A stretch of 64,000 nt of DNA. Origin: Bombyx mori. Taxonomy: Eukaryota > Arthropoda > Insecta > Lepidoptera > Bombycidae. Shown here one piece after another: positions 38,998-48,900 of the stretch. The DNA lies in contig NC_085126.1 in the NCBI RefSeq assembly GCF_030269925.1, positions 8,434,501 to 8,498,500 of the forward strand, given 5' to 3'. Both the position numbers and the translations under genes were made by a program. The stretch's first letter is position 1. Every line of letters begins with the position of its first letter. Below the pieces are notes generated by a model. That model was given only the letters and a program-made list of their open reading frames with translations, was not told where the DNA came from and searched no databases.

Positions 38998-40300
38998 TTA
39001 TGCTTTTAAAAATTCATATTGGCCGTTCATTGTTACAAAAGATGTATACTTAATAGAATCTTTGCTGGCCCTTAAATGAAAAAATCCATTTTTAAGATCA
39101 AGTGCACTAAATATTCTCGCAGGTGCCAGTCTGTCAATAAGTTCATCTATAATGGGTAGCGGGTATTCATCCTTGAGCATTTTCCTATTAATTAACCTAT
39201 AATCAACACATATTCTTCTGTTTCCGTTTTTTTTTTTGACAAGAACAATTGGGCTAGTATATTCAGAAAAACTTACCCAAATAACTCCTTGTTCCAGCCA
39301 CTCCTTAACCTGTTTATCCACCTCATCCTGTTCTTTTGGTGAGATGCATCGTGGTCGCTGAGCCACTGAGATGTCGTCTTTAAGTGTGATTTTCAACTCA
39401 ATGGGAGCCTCTTTAGGTTGACATGGGCGATATTCATCTACTAACCTAGTCACTTCATTCCTCACATTTTCATTCATAACATGACCTACAATGTCAACAT
39501 CATCATCATCATCAGCCTTTATCTGCCCACTGCTGGACATAGGCCTTCCACATAATGCGGTTCTCCGTCTTCCGCATCCAACGACTTCCCGCCGTGCGCA
39601 ATAAGTCGTCAGTCCACCTGGTTGGAGCCCGCCCTCCTGCTTCGTAGCGATATACGTGCGTTTCGGTTGCTGCTCTGTTCTCGCGCTGCTAGCTGTAGTC
39701 GATGACGCTCCTGCCTTTGCCGGACATTGTGAAGAAATATGGCCGAACACGTTGCAATCTTCACTTTTATGACTCTTCTCTCCACAGCTATAGCATCGAG
39801 ATTTTGATGACCATTCTCTTGTATTAGTAATTTTCTTCATTTTTTCTTTTAAAATCTCGTATATTTTTAATTTCTCCTTTAATTCCGTGTACGTCGTGAC
39901 TCCATATAGCATTATTTTATTTATTTCCTGATCTTGTATACCATCTACAATATATTTTGTAGCAACGTAGTCTACCATTTTGCCTCGGCGTCCCAGCTCT
40001 TTCATGGCAAACATGTAGTCAATGCATGATTCATTTGACTTTTTCTTTTTAGAACTCATCATTTCGTGAATAGTCTTGGTGATGGCTAGCTTTAGTGTCC
40101 CAGCATGGAAATGTTTCTTCAGAATTTAACCATTAAGCTGCCGTGCCAGTTAATGACCGTCGAGCCACTAGTAACCGTTGCTTTGGTGTCCACTCGAAAA
40201 TGTCACCATTTTCCTCTATGTCTTGTATCCACTTTGTGACAGCATAAGTTTTGTCTTTGCCGTCAAACTAACTGATGATGTTCTCCATTAAATGAAACAT
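38998..40300 (-). pseudogene. Ty3/gypsy Gag and partial RT with embedded RTE tail
   Basis: Gag begins near 40290 (FDGKDKTYAVTKWIQDIEEN, with one TAA) and continues in the 354-codon frame 38998-40062: CYSCGEKSHKSEDC is a CCHC knuckle and FGHISSQC the end of another. RT follows with ITLKDDISVAQRPRCISPKE, SPIVLVKKKNGNRRICVDYR and ALDLKNGFFHL, the last being motif A. Between gag and RT, about 39500-39650 derives from an RTE LINE 3' end in frame, replacing the protease. YxDD, RNase H and integrase are absent. Confidence 0.75.
39500..39650 (-). mobile_element. RTE-type LINE 3' end embedded in the Ty3 gag-pol
   Basis: The plus strand has CCCACTGCTGGACATAGGCC at about 39525, as at 15415, followed by CTTCCACATAATGCGGTTCT. 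On the minus strand one frame would give the RTE-type tail. The next bases, CATCATCATCATCAG, look like the short repeats that end such LINEs. It is read through in another frame by the Ty3 ORF. Confidence 0.6.
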
Positions 40301-40423
40301 TCCACCACGCGTTGGTCGATCGAACATACTGTCGTCGTCATCGAAGGACTGGCTTTTGTTCGTCATCTTGCCATCCTCGTGTATCAAATTAAATATGTCG
40401 TGTGTATATTTTTTAAATTTTTT

Positions 40424-40545
40424 TATTGCCTTTGTAGGCAGACGAGCATACGGCCCACCTGATGGTGAGTGGTTACCGTCGCCCATGCACTTCAGCAATG
40501 CCAAGGGCAGAGCCAAGCCGCTGCCTACCGAAAATAAAATTAAAA
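40424..40545 (-). mobile_element. SINE-like 3' fragment (not Bm1)
   Basis: Starts TTTTTTTATTGCCTTTGTAG and continues GCAGACGAGCATACGGCCCA, CCTGATGGTGAGTGGTTACC. Same general plan as the Bm1 3' end, but a different family that I cannot name. A word resembling its start, TTTTTATTGCCTTTGTACAC, occurs at about 62680. Inserted in the Ty3 leader. Confidence 0.5.
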
Positions 40546-40639
40546 CGAAAATTAAACCTATATTCGTACAATTGACGCGTTGTTTGTTTCTTGTAATGGC
40601 GTCGAAACAATTATTATTACTTGCCTTTTCTTTTGGCCG

Positions 40640-40657
40640 ATCCCGGACGAGCCCCCA
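40640..40657 (-). promoter_or_regulatory. Primer-binding site of the Ty3/gypsy element
   Basis: Minus strand TGGGGGCTCGTCCGGGAT, identical to the tRNA-Pro type primer-binding site known from murine leukaemia virus. It lies three bases after the LTR end ...CCCCACA. This identifies 40661 onward as LTR. Confidence 0.75.
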
Positions 40658-40660
40658 AAC

Positions 40661-40900
40661 TGTGGGGATGCAAGCTTTGGACAAACAAAAGATTCGCGTT
40701 TACTTTCAGGTTTTATTAAAATACTATTAATTAAAATAATAATCGTTAATCGTTTCGTGTTCTTCGTGCCTCGTTCGTCGTCGTTCATCTGTCATCTCAC
40801 ACGTCATCCCCTTCCTTTCTCTATGTATCGCTGCGTTGACAGACATCGACTTGCATCCATCATATCATGCGTTCAAGAAAACATCATTCCCACAAATATA
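40661..40900 (-). repeat. Ty3/gypsy 5' LTR, 3' part
   Basis: Ends in CA before the primer-binding site and is repeated at 3113-3345. The 5' part of the LTR is missing: at about 40905 the sequence changes to a plus-strand BEL fragment. Confidence 0.7.
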
Positions 40901-40904
40901 TTAT

Positions 40905-41478
40905 ATTACTATCGGCTACGAAAACTTAAATTGCACGTGTTTTGCGATGCTTCAAGTAAAGCAATGTGTGCGGTCGCATATTGGCGCTGGAATAACAACG
41001 GTATTTTATACGTTTCATTTATAGCGAGCAAATGTCGTATCTTACCTATTAAACCAATAACTGTCCCGAAGGCTGAACTTGAAGCAGCTCGTTTGGCAGC
41101 AAAATTGGCAGATAACATACATAAAGAACATAGATTGACGCCGATTGCAAGATATTTTTGGTGTGATTCAACTACAGTTATTCACTGGATTCGGAACAAT
41201 ACGCGCAAGTATAAAACGTTTGAAGCTAATCGCTTAGGCGAGATAGACGACTTGACGCGTATACCTGAATGGAAGTATGTTCCTACAAAACTGAATGTCG
41301 CTGACTTAGGCACTCGAGAGTTTTATGATTATTCTGTCTTCAACGGCGAGTGCTTTTCAAGACCAACCTTTTTATTCGATGACATGTCTTTGTGGCCTCA
41401 AGATGTGCTGAACGAAGACGTGGTTGAAGATAATCAGGAGCTAGTAGCAGTCACACACACGGAACCATTGCCGTGGTA
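40905..41478 (+). pseudogene. BEL/Pao RNase H region
   Basis: Open frame reading LKLHVFCDASSKAMCAVAYW, VPKAELEAARLAAKLADNIH, RYFWCDSTTVIHWIRNNTRK and WKYVPTKLNVADLGTRE. These are the A(D)A/E/D blocks and the NxADxxTR motif that close RNase H in BEL/Pao Pol. It has no RT before it and no integrase after it. Points towards the minus-strand BEL gag piece at its right. Confidence 0.85.
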
Positions 41479-42061
41479 GCAACTGTAGTTGAGCTGATCC
41501 ATCTGTGGTACTTCCTCGAACGTAGTCTGATGTTTCTCGACCCATTTTTCTGCTTGATGATGAGACATTTGAACATCTTCTCCGGTTTGTGAACTGTATT
41601 CTATCAGGTCGGTCTCTTCCTCAAGTTCCGCTAATTTTAGTTCTGTTTCTCGATCTATGAGTGCCATTTGGATTTGTGATTTTGTTTCTCTGCTTCTTTC
41701 TCATTATTTCTTTACAATAAGACGATTTGGATGATGCTTGGCTTCTATGTGAGGTTGTTGCTTTTGGAAGTGGCTTATCGGAGACGATGCGAGTTGGTTT
41801 CGATTTTATTTAGCTACCTTCCATAGTAAATGTGCGGCTAAAAAAAGGTTCTGGAATTTTCGTTTTGATTTGTACACCAGGTTGCATACTCACACTTTTA
41901 TCAGATGGCCCATACTTCAACACACAGTCTATAAGCACTTCTGTGTCGTGATCACCATTTTGCGATGAACGTTCCTGCTCGCGGAGTTGCTTCCGTGTGT
42001 TGACCATTTTTCGCGGCGGCGAGTGGTACATAATATAACTATTAATCCGGTTCGAAGACCA
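41434..42061 (-). pseudogene. BEL/Pao 5' leader and Gag N-terminus
   Basis: From the primer-binding site (42044-42061) into MVNTRKQLREQERSSQNGDH and, after frame changes, RSQASSKSSYCKEIMRKKQR and ETELKLAELEEETDLIEYSS. Charged, coiled-coil-like sequence after a short basic start is usual for BEL gag. Sequence beyond 42062 is probably the LTR (ends not fixed). At 41434-41478 it overlaps the oppositely oriented RNase H fragment. Confidence 0.5.
42044..42061 (-). promoter_or_regulatory. Primer-binding site of a BEL element
   Basis: Minus strand TGGTCTTCGAACCGGATT, of the TGGTCxTTCGAxCCGGAT type frequent in BEL/Pao elements. The third distinct primer-binding site in the window. Confidence 0.55.
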
Positions 42062-42289
42062 CTTTGTTAGTTATTGAGATGGTTCAGCAATAATAAATCG
42101 AGGAAACAAGAAAAAGGCGTATATTTTAACGAAAAATCACAACGAATAAATTGAATAGCGCGTTGCGTGCGGTGGGTCAGTACACGTACGTGTCCTTCAT
42201 TTGACCGTTAGGCGACATTATCAGACATTACAAACATAGACAAACTACATTTTATTTAAGCGCGTTAGCGAACAACCTTATCAGAGCGC

Positions 42290-42780
42290 TTCAATTTTAT
42301 TTCGTGAAATTGAAAACCAGTGATTTTACTCATATATTCTAATCCAATTGTATGAGCTCTGTGACAATTAATTTGTGTTTAGAGCAATTCTAAACATGAA
42401 GTTTGTATAACTATTTTTTGAATTTTGAAACCGAATAATAATTTTGACAACACAGTCATTGTAAGTCAATCAAAAATTCAGGTCGTACGTGCACGTGTTG
42501 TAACTACATTAAAATAAAATTAAAATAACCTTCTCTCTGAATATATCGAATTATTGAAGCGACCAGCACAAATTACAGTCCACGCTCTACACAATTTGCT
42601 CATTTCCAACTTTTCCAGGACTTCATGATGTCAACTGTGTTGTATTTGGAAAAGGTTGATGAAGTTTAAATCATTCAACTAGCACCTTTACGTCTTTATC
42701 ATGCTTTTTTACTCTTGAATCTCTAGAATCTACTATGTTCAGTTTCTTCACCACCAATAACTTTTTGTATAAGAAACATA
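42290..42780 (-). pseudogene. Divergent relative of the 5.9-kb transposon nuclease protein, fragment
   Basis: Minus-strand pieces align with residues 540-640 of the protein at 20097-23492: VDSRDSRVKKHDKDVKVLVE against VDARDSRIKRDDTDVNELVG; FKLHQPFPNTTQL against FTLHNPFPNANQL; GKVGNEQI against GIVGNDQI; CHRAHTIGLEYMSKITGFQF against CYRAHEIGLQSMVKITGLNF. The last piece (42290-42385) is separated from the others by about 190 bp of unrelated DNA, perhaps an intron or insertion. It shows the family has several lineages in this genome. Confidence 0.7.
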
Positions 42781-43194
42781 TTTATGTTGTTCCTGAAAAG
42801 TTTTAATTAATGGACTTGCGTCCTTTTCGAAACGACGTTTTCATTTAGTTTATAGTATATTTTGTAGTAGTTTAGTATATAGTTTAAAAGTTATATTAAA
42901 TTGAATTTTTTATAGACAATGGCGGGTAAAACGATTGAGATAGGACGCATTTTGATAAAAAAGACAATGCTGTTAGTTTGTCTGTATGTAAATACTGTAA
43001 TCAAAACATTTCATACAAACTGACCACCAGGAAATTGAATTCTCATTTAAAACGCTCATATACTTCTACGAGGGCGGCACTGAAAATTTCGGGAATTAAC
43101 GAAGTGACACAACATTACTATTTAAAAATGTATTTATTGCTTTTCGAAGTATTCTCCGCGAAATTTGACACATTTTTCCATACGATGGAACCAA

Positions 43195-44160
43195 TCATTG
43201 AAGCAACCATTCCATTCGGAAGTTGGGGTCCACAGCTTCTTCAGGTGATGAAAATCTCTGGCCACACAATTTATTCTTTATTTTAGGGAAAGTATAGAAA
43301 TCATTAGGGCTTAGGTCGGGGCTGTACGGCGGATGGTCTAATAATTCTATGTTTTCTTGCTCTAAAAACTCTTTTGTTCTGTGCGCGGTGTGAGAACTCG
43401 CATTGTCGTGATGGAGGATGATGCGGCGGTTGCAGTTCTCTTTACGGAGTTCAGAAACGACCTGTGGCAAACAAATGCTAGCATACCATTCCGCATTAAC
43501 CGTTCTTTGTCCCTCAAGAGGAATAGTCGTAACATGGCCGGTTTTGGAGACAAACGTGGCCACAATTTTTTTTGCAACACTCCGTGAACGAACAATTTTT
43601 GTTGGCTTTAACTCATTTTCGAACACCCAAACTCGTGACTGGTTTTTTGTTTCGGGTTCGTACGCGTATATCCAGGATTCGTCACCTGATACAATGTTGT
43701 ATACAGCATTTGAGGATCCTGCGTGGACTCTTTCGAGAGTTCTGACGCACCAAGTAACGCGATCCGCTTTTTGCTCTTCATAGAGCGAATGCGGTATCCA
43801 TCGGGAACACAACTTTTTTACACCTAATTGTTCATGTAAGATTATTTGTATTTGACTCATGCCAATGTCTAAAGTTGCCTGAATTTCGCGGTATGTCACA
43901 TGTCGATCTTCCTCAATCAGCTTACGCACAGCATCAACGTTTTCTTGGGTGACTGCAGTTTTTGGACGACCTTGACGGGGATCATCATTGAGCTTGACAC
44001 GTCCACGTTAAAACTCAGCAAACCAGCGATAAATTGTGGTTTTAGATGGGGCTTCATCACCAAATACAGAAATCATCCGGTCAACACACTGTTTTTGTGT
44101 TAAACCACTTCGAAAGTCATAATAAATCATCGCTCTTGAATTTTCTCGAGTCAATTCCAT
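43195..44160 (-). pseudogene. mariner transposase, copy 1, inactivated
   Basis: DD34D transposase. The frame from ATG at 44160 meets TAA at about position 44010 where copy 2 has CAA (Gln in FAEFQRGRV). Downstream the frame is open (43195-43929) with GDESWIYAYEPE (first Asp), HHDNASSHTAHRTKEF (second) and YSPDLSPNDFYTF (third). Near the end both copies lack about 10 codons before the terminal WFHRMEKC motif, shifting the frame and ending early at WLLQ. Not functional. Confidence 0.85.
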
Positions 44161-44201
44161 TTTCTCAACGACTAAACAAGTTTGACAAAACCTCGTGACA
44201 A

Positions 44202-44311
44202 GACCGAGAATCTTTTTTTAAATAAATAAATGGTATTCGATTTTTAAAACCAAGGTGACCGAGAATCTTTTTTTAAATAAATAAATGGTATTCGATTTTT
44301 AAAACCAAGGA
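44202..44311. repeat. 55-bp tandem duplication in mariner copy 1
   Basis: Units 44202-44256 and 44257-44311, each beginning GACCGAGAATCTTTTTTTAA. Copy 2 of the element has only one unit (around 58285-58335). Confidence 0.9.
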
Positions 44312-44736
44312 GTTTTCAATTAAAAATATTTTAATATGACAGGAACAGTGGAAATATTCCATTCCCGATACTTTTACTGCAGCCTAATATTTATTTGGCG
44401 AAAAAAAACAATTAACGTCAGATGTGAGCAATACGTGCTGTGCGTGAGCAATACGCGACAACGCTGTGCCCAGTAGTTCCAAAAAAGCAAATGTAGTGGA
44501 TGTAGCAGCTGTTTCTTCCAGCACCGGGGTCGTTGCAAATCAGATGAACCCAAATCAGCCATTAACGGAGCCGCCACGCAAACGACAAAGGACAATGCAG
44601 GCCTATGTTAAAAAATGACTTGTGATGAAAAGAAACTTGTAAATCGAGATTTTCTAGAATTATTTATAAGTGATTATCAACCGTTCCGAATAGTTGAAGA
44701 TAAAGGATTTCAAATATTTGTAATGTTTGTTGTTGT

Positions 44737-45349
44737 GTCAATGTTTTAATCGCGGCTTTGATATTAATGCTTCATTTTGTTTACTATAGGGAAAGGAAAT
44801 AACAATAGGATAGTGATCACTATTGAATGTGGATGACAAAGTAGACCAAGATAATAAAGACGCTAAATTAGAAGTACAAATAGACAGGTCTATAGCACTG
44901 ATTGCTTCATCAGGCCTAGTGAGCCGGGTAGGGGAGCCCGTATTTAAGATCCATAACAATTAGAGAAGGAACTACCCCATGATGTGTGATTAGAGTTAAA
45001 ATCACCCAAGATCATGAAAGGATGAGGAAGAAGTGAAATTATATTTCTAATTTCACTAAAGACTCTTAAAAACGGAAACATAACAAATATTATCAACAAT
45101 AGCAGCAATGATAGAAAAATCATCACTGTGTGAAGGAAGAGGAAGAGGAGATATAAGATGAGAGTTTCTGACAAGAAGGCACACACCGCCATACCCATCA
45201 GCCCTGTCATTCCTTAAACAGGAATAGCCAGGGATTTTAAATGTATAGTTCGACTTAAGCCAGGTTTCAGATAAAGAAAGAATAAAAGGTTTAAAAGTAT
45301 TTACAATATGTACAAGTTCATGTTTTTTACTTATGATACTTCTGCAATT
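44737..45349 (-). pseudogene. Jockey-clade LINE endonuclease region (right side of split)
   Basis: Minus strand reads HELVHIVNTFKPFILSLSET, then FKIPGYSCLRNDRADGYGGV, MILGDFNSNHTSWGSSFSN, LWILNTGSPTRLTRPDEAIS and FNSDHYPIVISF. These are the endonuclease motifs (GDFNxxHxxWGS, SDHxPI) at the start of Jockey-type ORF2. Frames are broken between them. It continues the piece at 52406-52550: the R1 LINE is inserted at the very start of ORF2. Ends at 44737 by truncation. Confidence 0.8.
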
Positions 45350-45359
45350 CCATTGAACT

Positions 45360-45363
<4 letters not shown>
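45350..45363. other. Target-site duplication, right of R1 3' end
   Basis: CCATTGAACTATCC, identical to 52392-52405 on the other side of the element. The 14-bp length is usual for R1-clade integration. Confidence 0.95.
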
Positions 45364-45425
<62 letters not shown>

Positions 45426-45939
45426 CGGGTAGAGGGCCGAACCTCCTACGAGGTCCCCGCGCAAAAGGGGCGCGCGGGGTATGTGAGACTCAACGATCTG
45501 CATGGTGTTGTGAGCAGACCGCGGGCCCAAGGATTTTAGAGCCCACCCACTAAACGACTCCTCTGCACTCTTACACCCGACGTCCGATCCCCTCCGAGGT
45601 CAGAACCCGGATGAGGTAGGGGGGCTACCGCGGTCAACACTACAACCAGACGGCGCGGCTCACCCCAAGGACGCCCAGCCGACGGAGCCTTCGAGGCGAA
45701 TCGAAGGCTCTGAAACGTCGGCCGTCTCGGTACAGCAGCCCGTCGGGCCGCCCAGACGGTGCCGCTGGTGTCCCGGAATACCCCGCTGGACCAGAACCAG
45801 CCTGCCGGGTCGGGACGCGATACACCGTCGACCGGTCGCTCTATTCACTCCACGGCAGCGCGCTAGAGTGCTGGTAGCGCGCCGCGCGGCCTCACCCCCT
45901 CAGGTCGCCCCTTGACCTTCACCGGGGGGAGGCCGCCAC
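45426..45939 (-). other. 3' UTR of the R1-clade LINE
   Basis: Noncoding 510 bp between the ORF2 stop and the poly(A). Shared with copies at 12485-12848 and 17566-18063. It contains GC-rich foldable words (CCCCGCGCGCCCCTTTTGCG). In LINEs of this clade the 3' UTR is recognised by the reverse transcriptase; that role is inferred. Confidence 0.8.
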
Positions 45940-48900
45940 CTACAGGGGCCGGGACGTACGGGCGTATTCCCGCCTCCGGCCCCCGGCTCGACGGCGACGG
46001 ATCGGTGCGGAAAGGGAAGAGCTCTCCCTCTCTCGCTCCGCCGCCTCCTTCTGCGAGATGGTGGACTCGCAGAAGTCGAGCATCGCCTTCCAGGACGCGT
46101 CGCTGCCGAGCATCGTAGCCACGACGCGCGGCAGCGAGAGGTCCTCTCCTATGACCGCGACGAGGGCGGCGCGTTGCTCGTCAAATCCAGAGCAACGCGC
46201 CAATGTGTGTTCCGCTGTGTCTTCCTCGTCGCGGTCCGCGCAGTGGTGGCACTGCGCCGTCGGTTCCCTTCCGGCTATCTTGTGCAAGTACCGGCCGAAA
46301 CAACCATGGCCGGTAAGCATCTGCGTTAGCCGGAAGGTGAGGCATCCGCGGTCGCGGCCCACCCAGTCCGCGAGAACCGGGCGGACCGCCTCGACGGTTC
46401 GGAGGCCGGCCGACGGATCCGCCAAGCGGCGAGACCACGCCTCCAGCACGGACCGCCGAGAGTGGAGCCTCCGCGCTCGAACTACACCTTCGCTGGGGCG
46501 CCCTTCCCCCCTAGAGCGGAGGTCGCTACGCCACCGGTAATCGGCAGCGAGCGCCTCCGCCTCCAGGTCCCAGGGTGGCGCCCCGGCGAGCAAGCACGCC
46601 GCCTCGAAGGAGACGGTGCGGTATCCTCGGATCGCCCTGACCGCGATCGCGCGCTGCGGACGTCGCAGCGCGGCGACGTTCTGGCGGGTCAGGGCGTGGC
46701 ACCATACGGGCGCGCCGTATAGTGCCATCGACCGCACCACCCCCATGTAGAGGCGGCGCGCCACCTGATCGGGACCCCCGACGTTTGGAAGCAGCCGGCT
46801 CAAAGAGCCGGCCGTCGCCATCAGTCGAGGGCCCAACTTCGCAAAGTGAGCGCGGAAGTTCCACCGACCATCCAGTTCAAGGCCGAGGTACCGAAGACCG
46901 GTCACCCCGACCCCGACGCGGACGCCTCCGATCACGAGGTGGGCACCCAGAGGCGGCGCTCGTCCCGGCCCGTGAAACAACAGGGCCTGGGTTTTGTCGA
47001 GCGCCACCTCGAGTCCCAGCCGTCGGATCCTTGTGACGACGTGTGCCACGCCTGCGCACGCCAGACGGGCAGACTCCCGGTAGTCCCTCCCCGGAGCCAC
47101 GACCAACGTGTCGTCGGCGTAACATATTACGCTCAGCCCGGGGAGGGGACCCCGAATGACGCCCCGCAGGACCCAGTCGTAGCCGATGTTCCACAGCAGG
47201 GGGCCCAGGACAGACCCCTGCGGAACACCGCGCTCGACGGGGAAGCGGTACATCGCCCCACCGTGTCCGATGCACTGGATCGACCTGCCCTCGAGGTAGG
47301 AGCCGATCAGTCGGCGGAGGTATGCGGGGACGCCGTGATACTCCAGCGCCCCCGCGATCACCGACCAGGGCAGGGTGTTGAAGGCGTTCCTTACATCTAA
47401 GGATAACGCCATCGCCACCCCGCCCCGGGATACGGCTTCGTCGGAGAGGGCACGCACGCGCAGAATTGCGTCTATCGTCGAGCGGCCCTCTCTGAAGCCG
47501 TATTGTTCCGCCGAAAGATCGGGACCCGTCTCGGTCAGGTGCCGGACGATGCGGGCCGCGACGATCCTCTCGAGCATCTTGCCCGCTTCGTCCAGCAACA
47601 CGATGGGGCGATAGCCCGCGGGTGAGTCCGCGGGGCGCCCGTCCTTCCGCAGAAGGACCAGTCTGCCCGTCTTCCATTTCGACGGGAACCGTCCCGACTC
47701 GAGGCACGCTTCGAAAAGCCCCCCGAGCCGGTCCCCTAGGGCCTCGAAGGCCAAGCTCCAGACCCGGCCGTGAACGCCGTCAGGGCCGGGGGCCGCGTCC
47801 TTCGCTCTCATTCTGGACACGGCCGCATGGATCTCCGCCCCCGTGATAGGGGGAGGGGGCTCCTCGGCAGCGGGAACGCTGGGGCGACGCGGAGGCGTGC
47901 CCCACGTGGCGTCCATCTGGGGGGGCTCAAAGTCCCCCCCTGCTGCCGGCGGGAAGAGTGCCGCAACAATTTCCCGCAGCTGCCGAGGCTGGAGCCGCTC
48001 GGTCACCGGGAGCGCCCACGGCTGCAGTTTCCTGCGAACCATCTTGTATGGGCGCCCCCAGGGATCTTCGTCGAGCGACTCCAGGAGAGTCTTCATGCTC
48101 TGCTTCTTGGCCTCGCCGATGGCCAGCTGCAGCGCCGTCTGCTTTTGACGACAGTCAGCGTGCAGCTGGGCCGCCGTCTCCGCGAACGCAGCGTCGCGAC
48201 GACGGCGGCGGCGGTGGCGTGCGCTCCGGCGGCGCGCCCTCACGCACTCCTCGCGGAGTCTTGCGATCTCGGGCGACCACCAGAACGCACCCCCACGTGG
48301 TGCTCGGGGGCCGACCCGGGGCATGGCGGCATCACAAATGTTTGCCATGGTGCCCCGGAACCAGTCGACCTCCGCATCCACGTCCGCGAGTCGCGCGGGT
48401 TTTGGCGCCCACGCAGCAACAGCGGCCGCCTCCATCAGCAACTCCTTGTTCATCCGTTTCAAGGCCCACCTGGGGAACGAACGGGGCGCACCTTGCGGGA
48501 GCTCCTCCTCGCCGCGGGCGCCCACGGCTGACGACGACGACAAGGAGGAGGCGGAGAGCTCGAATCGGACGTATCTGTGGTCCGAGAGCGTCTCCGCCCC
48601 CTCGAGTACGCGCCAGCCGCGGGTGCGGCGCACGGCGGACGGGGACGCGAACGTCACGTCCACGTGAGATTCCCCGTTCCACCGCACGCAAGTCGCGACC
48701 GTGCCTCTGTTTAGGAGACAGAGGCCAGTCGCGATCGCCCACTCCGAAAGGGCCCCGCCTCGCGAATCCGTGCGGGGGGAACCCCAAGCCGTACACTTGG
48801 CATTGAGGTCCCCCGCGACGATAACAGGGCGGGACCCGAGGCGGTGTAAAAGCGCCTCGAGCCCGCCCAGAAACCGCTCGAACTCGGCGAAGCTCCTATT

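Larger units (their letters stand above)
38998..40904 (-). mobile_element. Ty3/gypsy LTR retrotransposon, 5' half
   Basis: Minus strand: LTR part (40661-40900), primer-binding site (40640-40657), gag with two zinc knuckles, then RT to 38998, where it breaks off after QYEFLKA. Two other repeats interrupt it: a SINE-like piece at 40424-40545 and an RTE tail at about 39500-39650. The LTR is shared with the solo fragment at 3113-3345. Confidence 0.8.
43069..44388 (-). mobile_element. mariner element copy 1 (inside hAT)
   Basis: Left inverted repeat CGAGGGCGGCACTGAAAATT at 43069 next to TA (43067-43068); the right end, ATTCCCGATACTTTTACTGC, is near 44361-44380 with its last bases changed. Nearly identical in sequence to copy 2 at 58200-59488 but on the opposite strand. 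A 55-bp tandem duplication lies at 44202-44311 in the noncoding 5' part. Inserted in a hAT transposase gene. Confidence 0.9.
42915..44735 (+). pseudogene. hAT transposase N-terminal region (BED finger), split by mariner
   Basis: Before the mariner: HFDKKDNAVSLSVCKYCNQN, ISYKLTTRKLNSHLKR, a BED-type zinc finger (CxxC...HxxxH). After it (about 44390): NVVDVAAVSSSTGVVANQMN, PPRKRQRTMQAYVKK, then FLELFISDYQPFRIVEDKGF, the conserved dimerisation/start region of ZBED-like hAT transposases. Stop codons are present and the catalytic domain is missing; a Jockey LINE follows on the opposite strand at 44737. Confidence 0.7.

Noticed and set aside
45327..45530. Poly-lysine protein / poly-phenylalanine protein
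   Set aside because: Translation of the LINE poly(A) tail.
47770..48806. Long plus-strand open frames opposite the R1 LINE (up to 282 codons)
   Set aside because: Shadow frames in GC-rich DNA; the minus-strand ORF2 with full domain order explains the region.
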